This document shows, one piece after another, positions 1-8,730 of a stretch of DNA of 64,000 bases. This DNA comes from UBA3907 sp033810155 (lineage in GTDB: Bacteria; Bacillota; Sulfobacillia; Fermentithermobacillales; Fermentithermobacillaceae): positions 62,001 to 126,000 of the forward strand of contig JAPXKJ010000001.1 in assembly GCA_033810155.1 (NCBI GenBank), in the 5' to 3' direction. The notes beneath the pieces were generated by a model. That model worked only from the letters and a program-made list of their open reading frames with translations, was not told where the DNA came from and ran no database searches. A program made the translations under genes and the position numbers. Each line of letters starts with the position of its first letter. Position 1 is the stretch's first letter.

Positions 1-2
1 AT

Positions 3-764
3 CCCTGCAAGTCAATATTTGAATGGTTCACGCAAGACCAATCAAGGCCATCGGTGGGAAGTGCTCTAGAATGGTTTTACGAAACCCTAGGGATCTTGTC
101 TCTTGCCACTGAACTATGGGACCTAAGCGGTCGAGCAGGATTACCAAAGCGTCCGTCCTACGAATATCGCACCATGTCTCGCAGACAAATCGAGGAAGAA
201 GGGCTTGCTCTTTTGCGTTGGAACGACGAGGTCATGGGGGGACAATTGTTTGCGAATTGGCAAGAATTCGACCACCCTCAGCTTGGTAAAGTGGAAATTG
301 GGGGTTGGGAACCGAAGTTCGGCAGGCAAAACCCGCCCATACGTTTCTTAGAAGAAGAATGTCGAAAGAATGGCCTGTTTGCGGTAGAGATCGCCAAATC
401 TGCACCTAGAATACTTATTGATAAAGTCGACGTAGAGCATCTTCAAGACGACCTACACAAAATCGAGATCTATGTGAAAAATGAAGGGTACCTTCCTACA
501 CACGGAGTCTTCGAGACCTTGAAGACGAACCCACTAGGTCCGGTGAAAGCGAGACTAGAGATATCGAAAGATGCCCCTCAAAGAAGTCTTGAGATAGTAT
601 CAGGAAAAATGGAACAAGAACTAGGGCACCTTGATGGATACCTACTTGGAGATGATCGCAAGAAAAAAGCAACCTGGGTTGTGAGGGGTAAATCAGGTAT
701 CACAGTAGAGGTTATCGTAACATCTGTCAGAGCCGGAACGGTCAGAAGGTCAGTTGAAATCTAG
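3..764 (+). CDS. M14 family metallocarboxypeptidase, C-terminal part (cut by window edge)
   Basis: The frame is open from the first bases of the window, so the gene begins upstream; a GTG at 54 is internal. The segment GSALEWFYETLGILSLATEL followed by WD is typical of the C-terminal catalytic region of M14 zinc carboxypeptidases, where the Glu of the TELWD motif would be the general base. The zinc ligands (HxxE and a later His) would lie upstream and are not visible. After the catalytic block come about 200 residues with little recognisable signature, possibly a beta-rich accessory domain. It is followed after 39 bp by another metallopeptidase, so a peptide-degrading function is likely. The family call rests on motif similarity only. 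Confidence 0.7.
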   Translation, partial: PCKSIFEWFTQDQSRPSVGSALEWFYETLGILSLATELWDLSGRAGLPKRPSYEYRTMSRRQIEEEGLALLRWNDEVMGGQLFANWQEFDHPQLGKVEIGGWEPKFGRQNPPIRFLEEECRKNGLFAVEIAKSAPRILIDKVDVEHLQDDLHKIEIYVKNEGYLPTHGVFETLKTNPLGPVKARLEISKDAPQRSLEIVSGKMEQELGHLDGYLLGDDRKKKATWVVRGKSGITVEVIVTSVRAGTVRRSVEI

Positions 765-803
765 GTGCATGGGCACATTTGAACAATGAGAGGAGATGGA
801 TTT

Positions 804-1865
804 ATGGAAGCAGAAACGACACTCAGTTATGTTCCAGACATAGACTATATTACAAAAAGACTTATAGACCTTCTGAACATACCTAGCGTAACCGGTAACA
901 CTCATAAAGCGGTAGACTGGTTGAAAGACGAATTTGAAAGCATTGGATACAAGGCATCTAAAACGAACAAAGGTGGCCTTTTGATTCAAATACCAGGTGA
1001 GAATCTTGGAGATGAGAGGCTATTATCGGCCCACGTTGATACTTTGGGAGCTATGGTGTTCGAAGTGAAACCTAGCGGAAGACTCAAACTCTCTTTGATA
1101 GGCGGCGATTGGCACAGCATCGAGGGTGAAAGGGTATTTGTAGAGACCAGCTCAGGACAGATATACACGGGTACTGTCCTGACGACAAAAGCTGCGTCTC
1201 ACGTTTACGGTTCAGAGTCCTCTAGGATCGAGAGAAATCAGGACAATATGGAAGTAAGGCTTGATGAGAAGGTGAGATCCAAAGAAGACACTTTGGGTCT
1301 AGGCATAAAGCCAGGCGATTTCGTCTCGTTCGATCCTCGTGCAGATATTACGAGTTGCGGATTCGTAAGGTCTAGGCATTTGGATGACAAAGCTTCCTGT
1401 GCGATTTTGCTTGGCACAGCCAAGTATCTGGCTGATAACAAACTCAAACCTGTTTACACCACTTATATATTTATCACGAACTATGAAGAAGTCGGTCACG
1501 GTGCTTCCTACGGCATACCAGAAACCGTCCGAGAAATGGTGGCAGTTGATATGGGATGTGTAGGAGACGGGCTCTTGGGAAGCGAGTATACTGTTTCGAT
1601 CTGTGCAAAGGACTCATCAGGCCCTTACGATTTGGATTTGCGCAGACGCTTAGAAAGACTTTGTATTGACAACAAGATACCCTATGCCGTTGATATATTC
1701 CCATACTATGGTTCTGATGCAAGTGCTGCGCTGAGAGCAGGTGCAAATATCAGAGCCGGGTTGATAGGAACCGGGGTAGATGCATCGCACGCTCACGAAA
1801 GGACACATAAAGAGGGTATCTTGGCAACCGCGAGACTGGCTGTTGCCTATATATTGAATAAGTGA
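804..1865 (+). CDS. M42 family glutamyl/leucyl-type aminopeptidase
   Basis: This is a cytosolic metallo-aminopeptidase of the M42 (tetrahedral aminopeptidase) family, which releases N-terminal residues from peptides. The metal-ligand motifs are all present in order: SAHVDTLG, RHLDDKASC (bridging Asp), NYEEVGHG (catalytic Glu pair), AVDMGC, and the final His in ASHAHERTH. About 353 residues matches the family. The ATG at 804 is chosen because GAGGAGAT lies just upstream; an in-frame ATG at 786 lies upstream of this ribosome binding site. It ends 8 bp before a strong terminator and follows an M14 peptidase, suggesting a small peptidase operon. Confidence 0.9.
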   Translation: MEAETTLSYVPDIDYITKRLIDLLNIPSVTGNTHKAVDWLKDEFESIGYKASKTNKGGLLIQIPGENLGDERLLSAHVDTLGAMVFEVKPSGRLKLSLIGGDWHSIEGERVFVETSSGQIYTGTVLTTKAASHVYGSESSRIERNQDNMEVRLDEKVRSKEDTLGLGIKPGDFVSFDPRADITSCGFVRSRHLDDKASCAILLGTAKYLADNKLKPVYTTYIFITNYEEVGHGASYGIPETVREMVAVDMGCVGDGLLGSEYTVSICAKDSSGPYDLDLRRRLERLCIDNKIPYAVDIFPYYGSDASAALRAGANIRAGLIGTGVDASHAHERTHKEGILATARLAVAYILNK

Positions 1866-1872
1866 AAAAGGG

Positions 1873-1912
1873 AAAAAGGTGCCGCGGCCAGAAGAACCCG
1901 CGGCACCTTTTT
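1873..1912. terminator. Bidirectional intrinsic terminator between convergent genes
   Basis: A perfect 15-bp stem (arm AAAAAGGTGCCGCGG at 1873-1887, complementary arm 1898-1912) has a 10-nt loop, is flanked by A5 on one side and T6 on the other, and so can terminate transcription in both directions. It sits between the M42 gene (+) and the following minus-strand gene. Confidence 0.95.
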
Positions 1913-2490
1913 TAAACGTCTGTCAGTTGCTTCATTCTGTTATTGACTTCCTCTAACCTATCGCTAAGAGCTTTCAATTCTTGCTCTGCGAGTTTCATAT
2001 AATATGTCATTTCTTCTTGCCGTTTTCCTGAAGTTGAGTTGTAAAGAGTTTGACATTCCCTGTAGATGTCCAAAATTCTGTCCATTTCTTGGCGTAGCAG
2101 CGATGATTCTTCTTTGGCAGCTTCTTTAACGCCCCTAACATAGGATACATTGGGAAGCAACACTTCTTGGTACCAGTATGCTTCTCGCACATTATCAAAA
2201 TCCAAGGAGATGCATATTGGCAAGTCTTGTTCCATGATGGCCTGTACCAATGCTAAGGAGTTCGGCATAGATACCCCTTTTACGCTAGATTGGAGCGGTT
2301 CGCGGGGCCACAGAGTGAGTCTACGCAAGTTAATTTCTATTGCGATATCAGCACCTGAGATATCCTCTACAAAGTTGACCCTATCGACCTGGCCGGTCAA
2401 ATACCCAGATAGGTAAGTCAAAAAGGGATTCTGTATGACCATCAAAGTCAGATTGTAAAGTGCTATTATTTTCTTCTCGCGCGATACCAA
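1912..2490 (-). CDS. Hypothetical protein with C-terminal coiled coil
   Basis: 192 residues, not recognised. The N-terminal two thirds look globular with alternating hydrophobic strands. From about residue 120 to the end the sequence is highly charged and helical with heptad-like spacing (EESSLLRQEMDRILDIYREC, later EQELKALSDRLEEVNNRM), suggesting a coiled coil and possibly oligomerisation. There is no signal peptide or membrane segment. The TTG start is supported by GGAGGTG seven bases upstream. It is divergent from the M20 gene and convergent with the M42 gene. A sigma-54-like element lies about 33-50 bp upstream of the start codon. Confidence 0.75.
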   Translation of the reverse strand: MVSREKKIIALYNLTLMVIQNPFLTYLSGYLTGQVDRVNFVEDISGADIAIEINLRRLTLWPREPLQSSVKGVSMPNSLALVQAIMEQDLPICISLDFDNVREAYWYQEVLLPNVSYVRGVKEAAKEESSLLRQEMDRILDIYRECQTLYNSTSGKRQEEMTYYMKLAEQELKALSDRLEEVNNRMKQLTDV

Positions 2491-2522
2491 ATCCCCTCAC
2501 CTCCAGACTATTGTACCTCATT

Positions 2523-2540
2523 AAGCAGATATAGTGCCAA
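2523..2540 (-). promoter_or_regulatory. Candidate sigma-54 promoter for the 192-aa hypothetical gene
   Basis: On the minus strand the sequence reads TTGGCAC-N5-CTGCTT, with GG and GC exactly 12 bp apart as in the -24/-12 consensus TGGCAC-N5-TTGCW. Predicted transcription would start near 2511, about 20 nt before the TTG start codon. The motif is short and a similar match is expected about twice by chance in a window this size; its position is the main support. Confidence 0.35.
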
Positions 2541-2611
2541 GAAAGGATAATACGAACGAAATGACGAAAGATCACGTATACGACTGTAATATGAAGGGGG
2601 CGCAGTTTGCT

Positions 2612-4045
2612 ATGGTCATCAAAGCAACAAAAGCTATGGAGTACATTGAAGAAAAACGCGCGGATATCGTTGGAGTCTCTGATGCAGTATGGCACTTCGC
2701 AGAAGTAGGCCTCCAAGAACACCGATCTTCCAAATGCCTTGCACAAGCGCTGGAAAAAGAGGGGTTCAGTGTTGAATTAGGTGTTGCAGGCTTGCCTACC
2801 GCGTTTGTTGCTACCTGGGGCTCGGGCAAGCCGGTTATTGGTTTCTTGGGCGAGTACGACGCTTTGCCGGGTCTTTCCCAAAAGGCAGTGCCATATAGAG
2901 AGGAACTCGAAAAAGGTAAGCCTGGTCATGGGTGTGGGCATAACCTTCTAGGAGCTGGCGCATTTGGAGCTGCCATAGGTCTCAAACAAGCAATGCTAGA
3001 ACAAGGAATTTCTGGTACACTCAAGTATTTCGGATGCCCAGCGGAAGAGAATTTCAGTGGTAAGGCATTTATGGCCAGAGAAGGTCTCTTTGATGACTGC
3101 GATGTTTGTCTTACATGGCACCCGGGTTCCATGAATAGAGTATCTACAGGATCTTCACTAGCCAACAACGCCATGAATGTGATTTTTCGAGGCCAATCTG
3201 CTCACGCTGCCGGCGACCCCTATAACGGGCGAAGCGCGTTGGATGCCCTTCAATTGATGAATTTAGGAGTAGAATTTCTTAGAGAGCATATGCCTCCCGA
3301 AGCGAGGGTGCATTACGTAATCACACAGGGAGGTGGGCAGCCAAACGTGGTTCCTGCATACGCAAAAGCGTGGTATTTGGTAAGAGCCCCGAGACGGGAG
3401 GAAGTAGACGATCTCTACAAGAGGGTAATTCGCTGTGCAGAAGGTGCGGCGCTTATGACGGACACAACTCATGAAATTCAGCTTATTAAAGCTATATGGA
3501 ATGTTTTGCCTAATCCTTCACTTGAGTTGCTGCTGAAAGAATGCATGGAACGAGTTGGACCTCCTAAGTTCGGACCTCAGGAGCAATCGTTCGCCAAAGA
3601 GATCTCTACTAGCATACCAGAAGAACAGCGACGTAAAGCATTAGAGAAAGCAGGCATACCTGAGGAGATGTGGCACTCATTATTGAACGATTGGATACTA
3701 CCTACGCCTGAAGTTCCCCAGGATTCCACCGGTTCTACTGACGTAGGTGACGTGAGCTGGTGTTGCCCTACGGCGCAGTTTAACACAGCGTGTAATGTTA
3801 TAGGCACTCCCGGACATTCCTGGCAATATGTGGCGCAAGCAGGTATGGGAATAGGGCACGAAGGTATGTTGATGGCAGCCAAGGTTCTTGCTGAAGCAGG
3901 ATTTGAGCTTTTAACCGACGAAAAGATCTTATCTGATGCCAAGAAGTGCTTCAAGGAAGTCTCTAAGGGCCAAGTTTATAAATGTGCTATGCCCAAAGAC
4001 CACCAGCCTGTGTTCGATCAGTTTGGACCGTCAAATTTGACTTAA
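2612..4045 (+). CDS. M20 family amidohydrolase, AbgB-like
   Basis: This is a dinuclear-metal amidohydrolase of the M20D group, closest in appearance to p-aminobenzoyl-glutamate hydrolase subunit B; the true substrate is unknown. Visible motifs are GFLGEYDALPG, GHGCGHN, the PAEE glutamates, TWHPG, the dimerisation-domain segment FRGQSAHAAGDPYNGRSALD, and the late metal ligand in GTPGHSW. About 477 residues matches AbgB. I chose ATG 2612 with AAGGGGG upstream; an in-frame GTG at 2534 would add a 26-residue tail without family character. No AbgA partner or AbgT-type transporter is adjacent, so a stand-alone peptidase or amidase role is plausible. Confidence 0.85.
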   Translation: MVIKATKAMEYIEEKRADIVGVSDAVWHFAEVGLQEHRSSKCLAQALEKEGFSVELGVAGLPTAFVATWGSGKPVIGFLGEYDALPGLSQKAVPYREELEKGKPGHGCGHNLLGAGAFGAAIGLKQAMLEQGISGTLKYFGCPAEENFSGKAFMAREGLFDDCDVCLTWHPGSMNRVSTGSSLANNAMNVIFRGQSAHAAGDPYNGRSALDALQLMNLGVEFLREHMPPEARVHYVITQGGGQPNVVPAYAKAWYLVRAPRREEVDDLYKRVIRCAEGAALMTDTTHEIQLIKAIWNVLPNPSLELLLKECMERVGPPKFGPQEQSFAKEISTSIPEEQRRKALEKAGIPEEMWHSLLNDWILPTPEVPQDSTGSTDVGDVSWCCPTAQFNTACNVIGTPGHSWQYVAQAGMGIGHEGMLMAAKVLAEAGFELLTDEKILSDAKKCFKEVSKGQVYKCAMPKDHQPVFDQFGPSNLT

Positions 4046-4066
4046 AAGGATGGGTGTGACTTTCAC

Positions 4067-5782
4067 TTGAAATCGAGATATCTGCTCTTTCAAAAGGCCG
4101 AAGCAGCCTTGATTGACGAGAAGGCTGAAAAACTCTTCGGCATAACCAGATTGCTCGATTCATACCTAGAAGGTGGTTTCTCGGACTTGATAGACCTTCA
4201 AGGGGTACTACCGGGGACTTGCCGTAGATCTTCTGAAGTATCTCTAGTGAATGAGGCTTTACGATCATTCGTAGATATGGTTACTGCCTCGTACAAAGGA
4301 GTAGGGGCGGGGTACTATTCCAAAGAACTAAGAGCAATTGTGGCCTATGGACCGAGTGAGCGCTTCGGGTCGAAGGTAGGTCTGGATCTCGGGCCGGATC
4401 ATCTTGGGTGGCAAGCAATGGAAAGCGGCAAAGAGATAGTAGGAGTAGGCTCTATGGTACGTGGCGAGATCATGAACTGTATGAGGCCGCTAGTGAGAAA
4501 GGGTGAAACCATCGGATTTGTATGGGCCAACGAAACCGTTGAAGACATCTATGCCCAAATCAGGATGGGCGCAAAAGATGTTTTTTTCTCTCAGAACGTA
4601 GAACCTCTCCTTGGTTTGACGGGTCTACTCATGTTCACGTCTCGTATTCTGCTCTTTGACGATACTGGCCAAAAGAGCTCTTCCTCAATCGTATCAGGGC
4701 TAGAGAGACTTCAAAGATATATCAAACTCTTTCTCGATAGTTTGAGTCTCGGCGTAATCCTCGTCGAGACAGATGGTCACATAAGTTTTGTATCATCTGG
4801 TATGAGCGATATTTTGGGAGTCCCGAGAGAAGAGTTTAATGGTAAATTGATAGAAGAAGCGCTGGAAGAAATCGGAATAGATCCTTACTTTGCGCTGGAA
4901 GACTCAGAATGCGGAGCCAAAAACCGATTTGCGAATATTGCCATACCAACAGTAGATGGCGACAAGCTTGTCACTATGGTCACAACTGCCGTAGATCTTG
5001 CGGAAAGTTCGAATGCACATGGTGGCAAAAGCGGTACCGGATACATAATCTTGCTTGAAGACTTGAAAGAAGCACGAGCAGAGGAAGAACGTATCGAGCG
5101 AATAGAGAGACTGGCTGCCGCCGGTGAACTGGCGGCAGCCATAGCTCATGAGGTGAAGAACCCGCTGACAGTAGTCAAGGGAGCGGTTTCTTTGGTCCCT
5201 CAACGTCTATACGATACTGAGTTCTTATCTAAGTTTTCTGATGTGGTATCATACGAAATTGATAGGATTGATTCGACGATTGAATCTTTGTTGAGTTTCT
5301 CCAGATTTTCTCAGCCGCAGAAGTTTGATATCGACATGATACAAGTTCTAAAGCACGCATGTGATTTAATACTCCCTTATGCCAATATGAACGAAGTTGA
5401 TATCTCTTTCTGCCAAGGCTTAGAATCCCTCCGAGTATCGGGTGACCGCGACCATTTGGTTCAAGCTTTCATGAACTTAATGTTAAATGCCATACAAGCG
5501 ATGCCTGATGGTGGGACCATTTTGGTGAGTGCAAACTATACAGCAGGAGCCCGTTATTGTACAGTCACAGTCGAGGATTCAGGCATAGGCATCCCACCTG
5601 AAAACCAAGACCAGATATTCGACATGTTCTTCACTACGCGAAAAGGTGGTACAGGGCTGGGATTGCCGCTCGTACAACGCATAATATATGAGCATCAAGG
5701 TTTCTTGGAAGTGGAATCGACACCGGGAGAAGGCACGCGTTTCTTAATCAAGCTCCCTGTGCTTGAAACTACATCCGTCTGA
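4067..5782 (+). CDS. Soluble sensor histidine kinase, AtoS/NtrB-like
   Basis: 571 residues with no evident membrane segment, so probably cytosolic. Residues about 1-200 form a conserved sensory region (GAGYYSKELRAIVAYGPSE, then GSMVRGEIMNCMRPLVRKGE); a PAS domain follows at about 220-340; then the dimerisation/H-box with His361 in AHEVKNPLTVV; then the ATPase domain with the N box (NLMLNAIQAM) and G boxes (DSGIGIPPEN, GGTGLGLPLV). The TTG start has AAAGGATG upstream, though spacing is long (14 nt). It is 23 bp from a sigma-54 response regulator, its likely partner, and upstream of CoA-transferase and thiolase genes, as in E. coli atoSC-atoDAEB. Confidence 0.88.
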   Translation: MKSRYLLFQKAEAALIDEKAEKLFGITRLLDSYLEGGFSDLIDLQGVLPGTCRRSSEVSLVNEALRSFVDMVTASYKGVGAGYYSKELRAIVAYGPSERFGSKVGLDLGPDHLGWQAMESGKEIVGVGSMVRGEIMNCMRPLVRKGETIGFVWANETVEDIYAQIRMGAKDVFFSQNVEPLLGLTGLLMFTSRILLFDDTGQKSSSSIVSGLERLQRYIKLFLDSLSLGVILVETDGHISFVSSGMSDILGVPREEFNGKLIEEALEEIGIDPYFALEDSECGAKNRFANIAIPTVDGDKLVTMVTTAVDLAESSNAHGGKSGTGYIILLEDLKEARAEEERIERIERLAAAGELAAAIAHEVKNPLTVVKGAVSLVPQRLYDTEFLSKFSDVVSYEIDRIDSTIESLLSFSRFSQPQKFDIDMIQVLKHACDLILPYANMNEVDISFCQGLESLRVSGDRDHLVQAFMNLMLNAIQAMPDGGTILVSANYTAGARYCTVTVEDSGIGIPPENQDQIFDMFFTTRKGGTGLGLPLVQRIIYEHQGFLEVESTPGEGTRFLIKLPVLETTSV

Positions 5783-5805
5783 TTTCTGAAAGATAGGAGG
5801 CAGCC

Positions 5806-6788
5806 ATGGGCGAAAGAATACTGGTGATTGACGATGAGATCAATATAGCCTGGTTGTTCCGGGAGGTTTTCGGAAACGTATACGAGGTGCACAGCGCCGA
5901 GACAGGGAGAGACGGTCTTGATCAGGCGAGAAACCACGATTTTGACTTGATTATGCTGGATCTGCGGCTTCCTGACGTAGGCGGTCTGGATGTTCTAGAT
6001 AGCCTTATCGCACAAGGTTGCCGCTGCCCGATCATTATTATGACCGCCTATGGGGAAGTCAAGACCGCAGTAAGAGCCATGAAAGCAGGTGCTCATGACT
6101 ATATAACCAAGCCGTTTGACATAGAGGAATTGAAGATGCTTGTCGAAGGCGCTCTTCGGTACTGTAGATTGTCTACAGAGGTTATAAGGCTCAGACATGA
6201 ACTTGAGGATAAGTACCACGTGAAGAACATGATTACTGTGTCTCCAAAGATGATGGAGGTATTCTCTGTTATTGAGAAAGTGTCTCCGAGCGACGTCCCA
6301 GTCCTAATACAAGGAGAAAGTGGGACAGGAAAGGAGATAATAGCAAAATCAGTCCACTACGGGTCCCAAAGAAAAGACAGGCCCTTTATCCCTATTAATT
6401 GTGCAGCTCTACCTGAGAACCTTCTAGAAAGCGAACTTTTTGGCTACGAAGAAGGAGCGTTTTCTGGTGCTCGTCGTAGAAAACTAGGCAAGTTTGAGCT
6501 TGCTCAAGGCGGCACAATATTCCTAGACGAAGTGGGGGAACTGCCGCTTTCAATGCAGCCAAAAATCCTGAGAGTTTTGGAGGAAAAAGAAGTCGACAGG
6601 CTTGGAGGGACCAAGAGCATACCTATAGATGTTAGGGTGGTGTCTGCTTCAAACAAGAACCTCCCGTCAGAAGTACAAAAAGGTACTTTTCGCCAAGATC
6701 TTTACTTTAGGCTTGCGGTGATACCAGTGACAATCCCACCCTTGAGAGAAAGAAAAGAAGACATTTCGGTCCTAGCCAAGTATTTCCT
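5806..6788 (+). CDS. Sigma-54-dependent response regulator, AtoC/NtrC-like (3' end lost in gap)
   Basis: The N-terminal receiver (about residues 1-120) has the acidic pair in VIDDE, the phosphoacceptor Asp52 in LDLRLPDVGG and the conserved Lys in YITKPFD. The AAA+ domain follows with Walker A GESGTGKE, the sigma-54 contact loop as GAFSGA, Walker B FLDEVGELP and the arginine-rich LRERKEDI segment. The sequence then enters the 100-N gap, so the end of the AAA+ domain and the Fis-type DNA-binding helix are missing from the assembly; this is not a biological truncation. The ATG is preceded by GATAGGAGG. It presumably activates the downstream CoA-transferase/thiolase operon from a sigma-54 promoter, which would lie inside the gap. 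Confidence 0.92.
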
Positions 6789-6888
6789 NNNNNNNNNNNN
6801 NNNNNNNNNNNNNNNNNNNNNNNNNNNNNNNNNNNNNNNNNNNNNNNNNNNNNNNNNNNNNNNNNNNNNNNNNNNNNNNNNNNNNNNN
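6789..6888. other. Assembly gap (100 N)
   Basis: Exactly 100 undetermined bases, the conventional size for a gap of unknown length. It hides the 3' end of the AtoC-like regulator and whatever lies between it and the CoA-transferase gene. Confidence 0.99.
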
Positions 6889-6917
6889 TTTATAATGTGA
6901 AAGGAGGTATGTCGAAG

Positions 6918-7904
6918 ATGGATCAGCGCAATACAGCAGATCATGGTATTGGGAAGCTCTTTACTGATCCCGATCCGGATAAAGCTAGAGAACATTTCCG
7001 AGCAAAATCAAAAATCATGAAAGACAAGCTTATTGGCGTAAGCGAAGCAGTGGACAAGTTCGTGAAGGATGGGGACTACCTGGCTATTGGAGGTTTCGGC
7101 ACGAATCGAATTCCTACGGCTTTGCTCCACGAAATCGTGAGACAACACAGAAAAAATCTTCGTATCTCAGGGCACACCGCAACCCACGACTTTCAGATTT
7201 TGGCCGCCGGCGATTGCATAGCAGCTGTGGACGTAGCCTATGTAGTCGGGTTGGAGGCAAGAGGGCTATCTAGGGCGGCTAGAAAACTGTTTGAACAAGG
7301 CAGGATAGAGGTATCGGAATGGACTAATGCAGCATTGGCGTGGAGGTACAGAGCTGCTGCGATGGGTGTACCGTTCATACCGGCTCGAATCATGCTGGGT
7401 ACGGATACTTTCACATATAGCGGTGCCAAGATCATAAAATGCCCATTTACGGGAATGGATCTCGTCGCTCTGCCTGCTCTGTATCCTGATATTGCGGTTA
7501 TTCATGTGCATCGAGCAGACAAATATGGCAATGCCCAAATAGACGGGATCACAGTTTCTGACAGCGATGTTGCGCGAGCCTCCAAACGCGTGATACTGTC
7601 CGCTGAGGAGATCATAGATAACGATGATATAAGGAACGACCCAAGCAGGACGATCATCCCTTACTATTGTGTTGACGCAGTATGTCACGTACCATTTGGG
7701 AGTTATCCTGGTAATATGCCATACAAATACTTTTCTGATGAGGATCACTTAAATGAGTGGTTGTCTGTGGATGGAAAGAAAGAAACGCTGGAGCCTTTCC
7801 TAAATCGTTATATATACGGCACCAAGGATTTCGCAGAATATCTTGAGTTGTGTGGAGGCGAGCAGAAACTACAGGAATTGAGGAAGCTCGAGTTCCTAGA
7901 ATAA
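6918..7904 (+). CDS. CoA-transferase family I, subunit A (glutaconate CoA-transferase GctA-like)
   Basis: About 328 residues, the size of glutaconate CoA-transferase subunit A rather than of the shorter AtoD (about 220). The CoA-transferase I hallmark GDYLAIGGFGTNRIPTAL is near residue 50, and HVHRADKYGNAQIDG matches the family signature HxxxxDxxGN. The chosen ATG 6918 is 10 nt after AAAGGAGG; an ATG at 6909 abuts this site and is too close. Subunit B follows 39 bp later and a thiolase after that. The substrate cannot be read from sequence: glutaconate, 3-oxoacid or another short-chain acid are all possible; the AtoSC-like regulators favour acetoacetate or butyrate-type metabolism. Confidence 0.85.
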   Translation: MDQRNTADHGIGKLFTDPDPDKAREHFRAKSKIMKDKLIGVSEAVDKFVKDGDYLAIGGFGTNRIPTALLHEIVRQHRKNLRISGHTATHDFQILAAGDCIAAVDVAYVVGLEARGLSRAARKLFEQGRIEVSEWTNAALAWRYRAAAMGVPFIPARIMLGTDTFTYSGAKIIKCPFTGMDLVALPALYPDIAVIHVHRADKYGNAQIDGITVSDSDVARASKRVILSAEEIIDNDDIRNDPSRTIIPYYCVDAVCHVPFGSYPGNMPYKYFSDEDHLNEWLSVDGKKETLEPFLNRYIYGTKDFAEYLELCGGEQKLQELRKLEFLE

Positions 7905-7910
7905 AATAGG

Positions 7911-7922
7911 CCCGCTTGCGGG
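7911..7922 (+). repeat. Small CUUG-tetraloop hairpin between CoA-transferase subunit genes
   Basis: CCCG-CTTG-CGGG forms a 4-bp stem closed by a CUUG tetraloop, an unusually stable loop type in RNA. It sits in the 39-bp spacer and has no T-run, so it is not a terminator; mRNA processing or stability control is possible. Confidence 0.5.
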
Positions 7923-7943
7923 GTTAGTTAGGAGGTCAAACGT

Positions 7944-8717
7944 ATGAAATACAATGAAATGGAACTCATGATATGCCTTGCTTCAAGAATTCTTGAAGAT
8001 GGTTCAACAGTGGTTGTGGGCACTGGAGCACCTTGTGCCGCAACAATGCTTGCCCAGAAGACACACAGCCCCAACCTTACAATCCTTTTTGAGGCAGGTG
8101 GCGTAGGTCCAATCCTGCCGACCATGCCTATTTCAGTGGGAGATTCCCGCACTTTTGCAAGGGCAATAATGGCTAGCAGCATGTCTGACGTTATGGAGAG
8201 CTGTCAAAGAGGTTTAATAGACTACTGTTTCTTGGGCGGAGCTCAAATAGACCAATATGGCAACATTAACTCCACCGTTATTGGAAGTTTCGAGAAACCC
8301 AAAGTTCGGTTTCCTGGATCGGGAGGGGCCAACGATCTTGCATCTTTGTGTTGGAGAACTCTTATGATAACTCCACACGATCAAAGACGTTTTGTAGATA
8401 AACTTGATTTTCTTACTACACCTGGATATCTGACTGGGGAAAATGCCAGAGAAGCTGCGGGGTTACCACCAGGAACAGGTCCATACAAAGTGATCACCAA
8501 TCTTTGCGTCATGGGGTTTGATGAAAAGACGAAAAGGATGAAGGTAGAGTCAGTTCATCCTGGGGTGACAAGAGAGCAAATTGTAGAGAACACAAGTTTT
8601 GAGCTCATGTGGGCGGATCAGGTAAAAGTATCTTTGGAACCCGAAGAGCAGGAATTGAGGATACTAAGGGAAGAAGTAGACCCTTTGAGATATATAATCG
8701 GCAAAGAAGCGATCTGA
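7944..8717 (+). CDS. CoA-transferase family I, subunit B (GctB-like)
   Basis: 257 residues, matching the B subunit of glutaconate-type CoA-transferases. The catalytic glutamate that forms the enzyme-CoA thioester should be the Glu in LFEAGGVGP; downstream are YCFLGGAQIDQYGNINST and FPGSGGANDLASL, both typical of B subunits. The ATG is preceded by TTAGGAGGT. It should form a heterooligomer with the preceding subunit A. The thiolase begins 13 bp after it, so the three genes are one transcription unit ending at the terminator at 9937. Confidence 0.87.
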   Translation: MKYNEMELMICLASRILEDGSTVVVGTGAPCAATMLAQKTHSPNLTILFEAGGVGPILPTMPISVGDSRTFARAIMASSMSDVMESCQRGLIDYCFLGGAQIDQYGNINSTVIGSFEKPKVRFPGSGGANDLASLCWRTLMITPHDQRRFVDKLDFLTTPGYLTGENAREAAGLPPGTGPYKVITNLCVMGFDEKTKRMKVESVHPGVTREQIVENTSFELMWADQVKVSLEPEEQELRILREEVDPLRYIIGKEAI

Positions 8718-8730
8718 GGGAGGAGTAAAA

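Noticed and set aside
6789..6888. Truncated AtoC as a pseudogene
   Set aside because: The break coincides with the N block; the domains up to the gap are intact.
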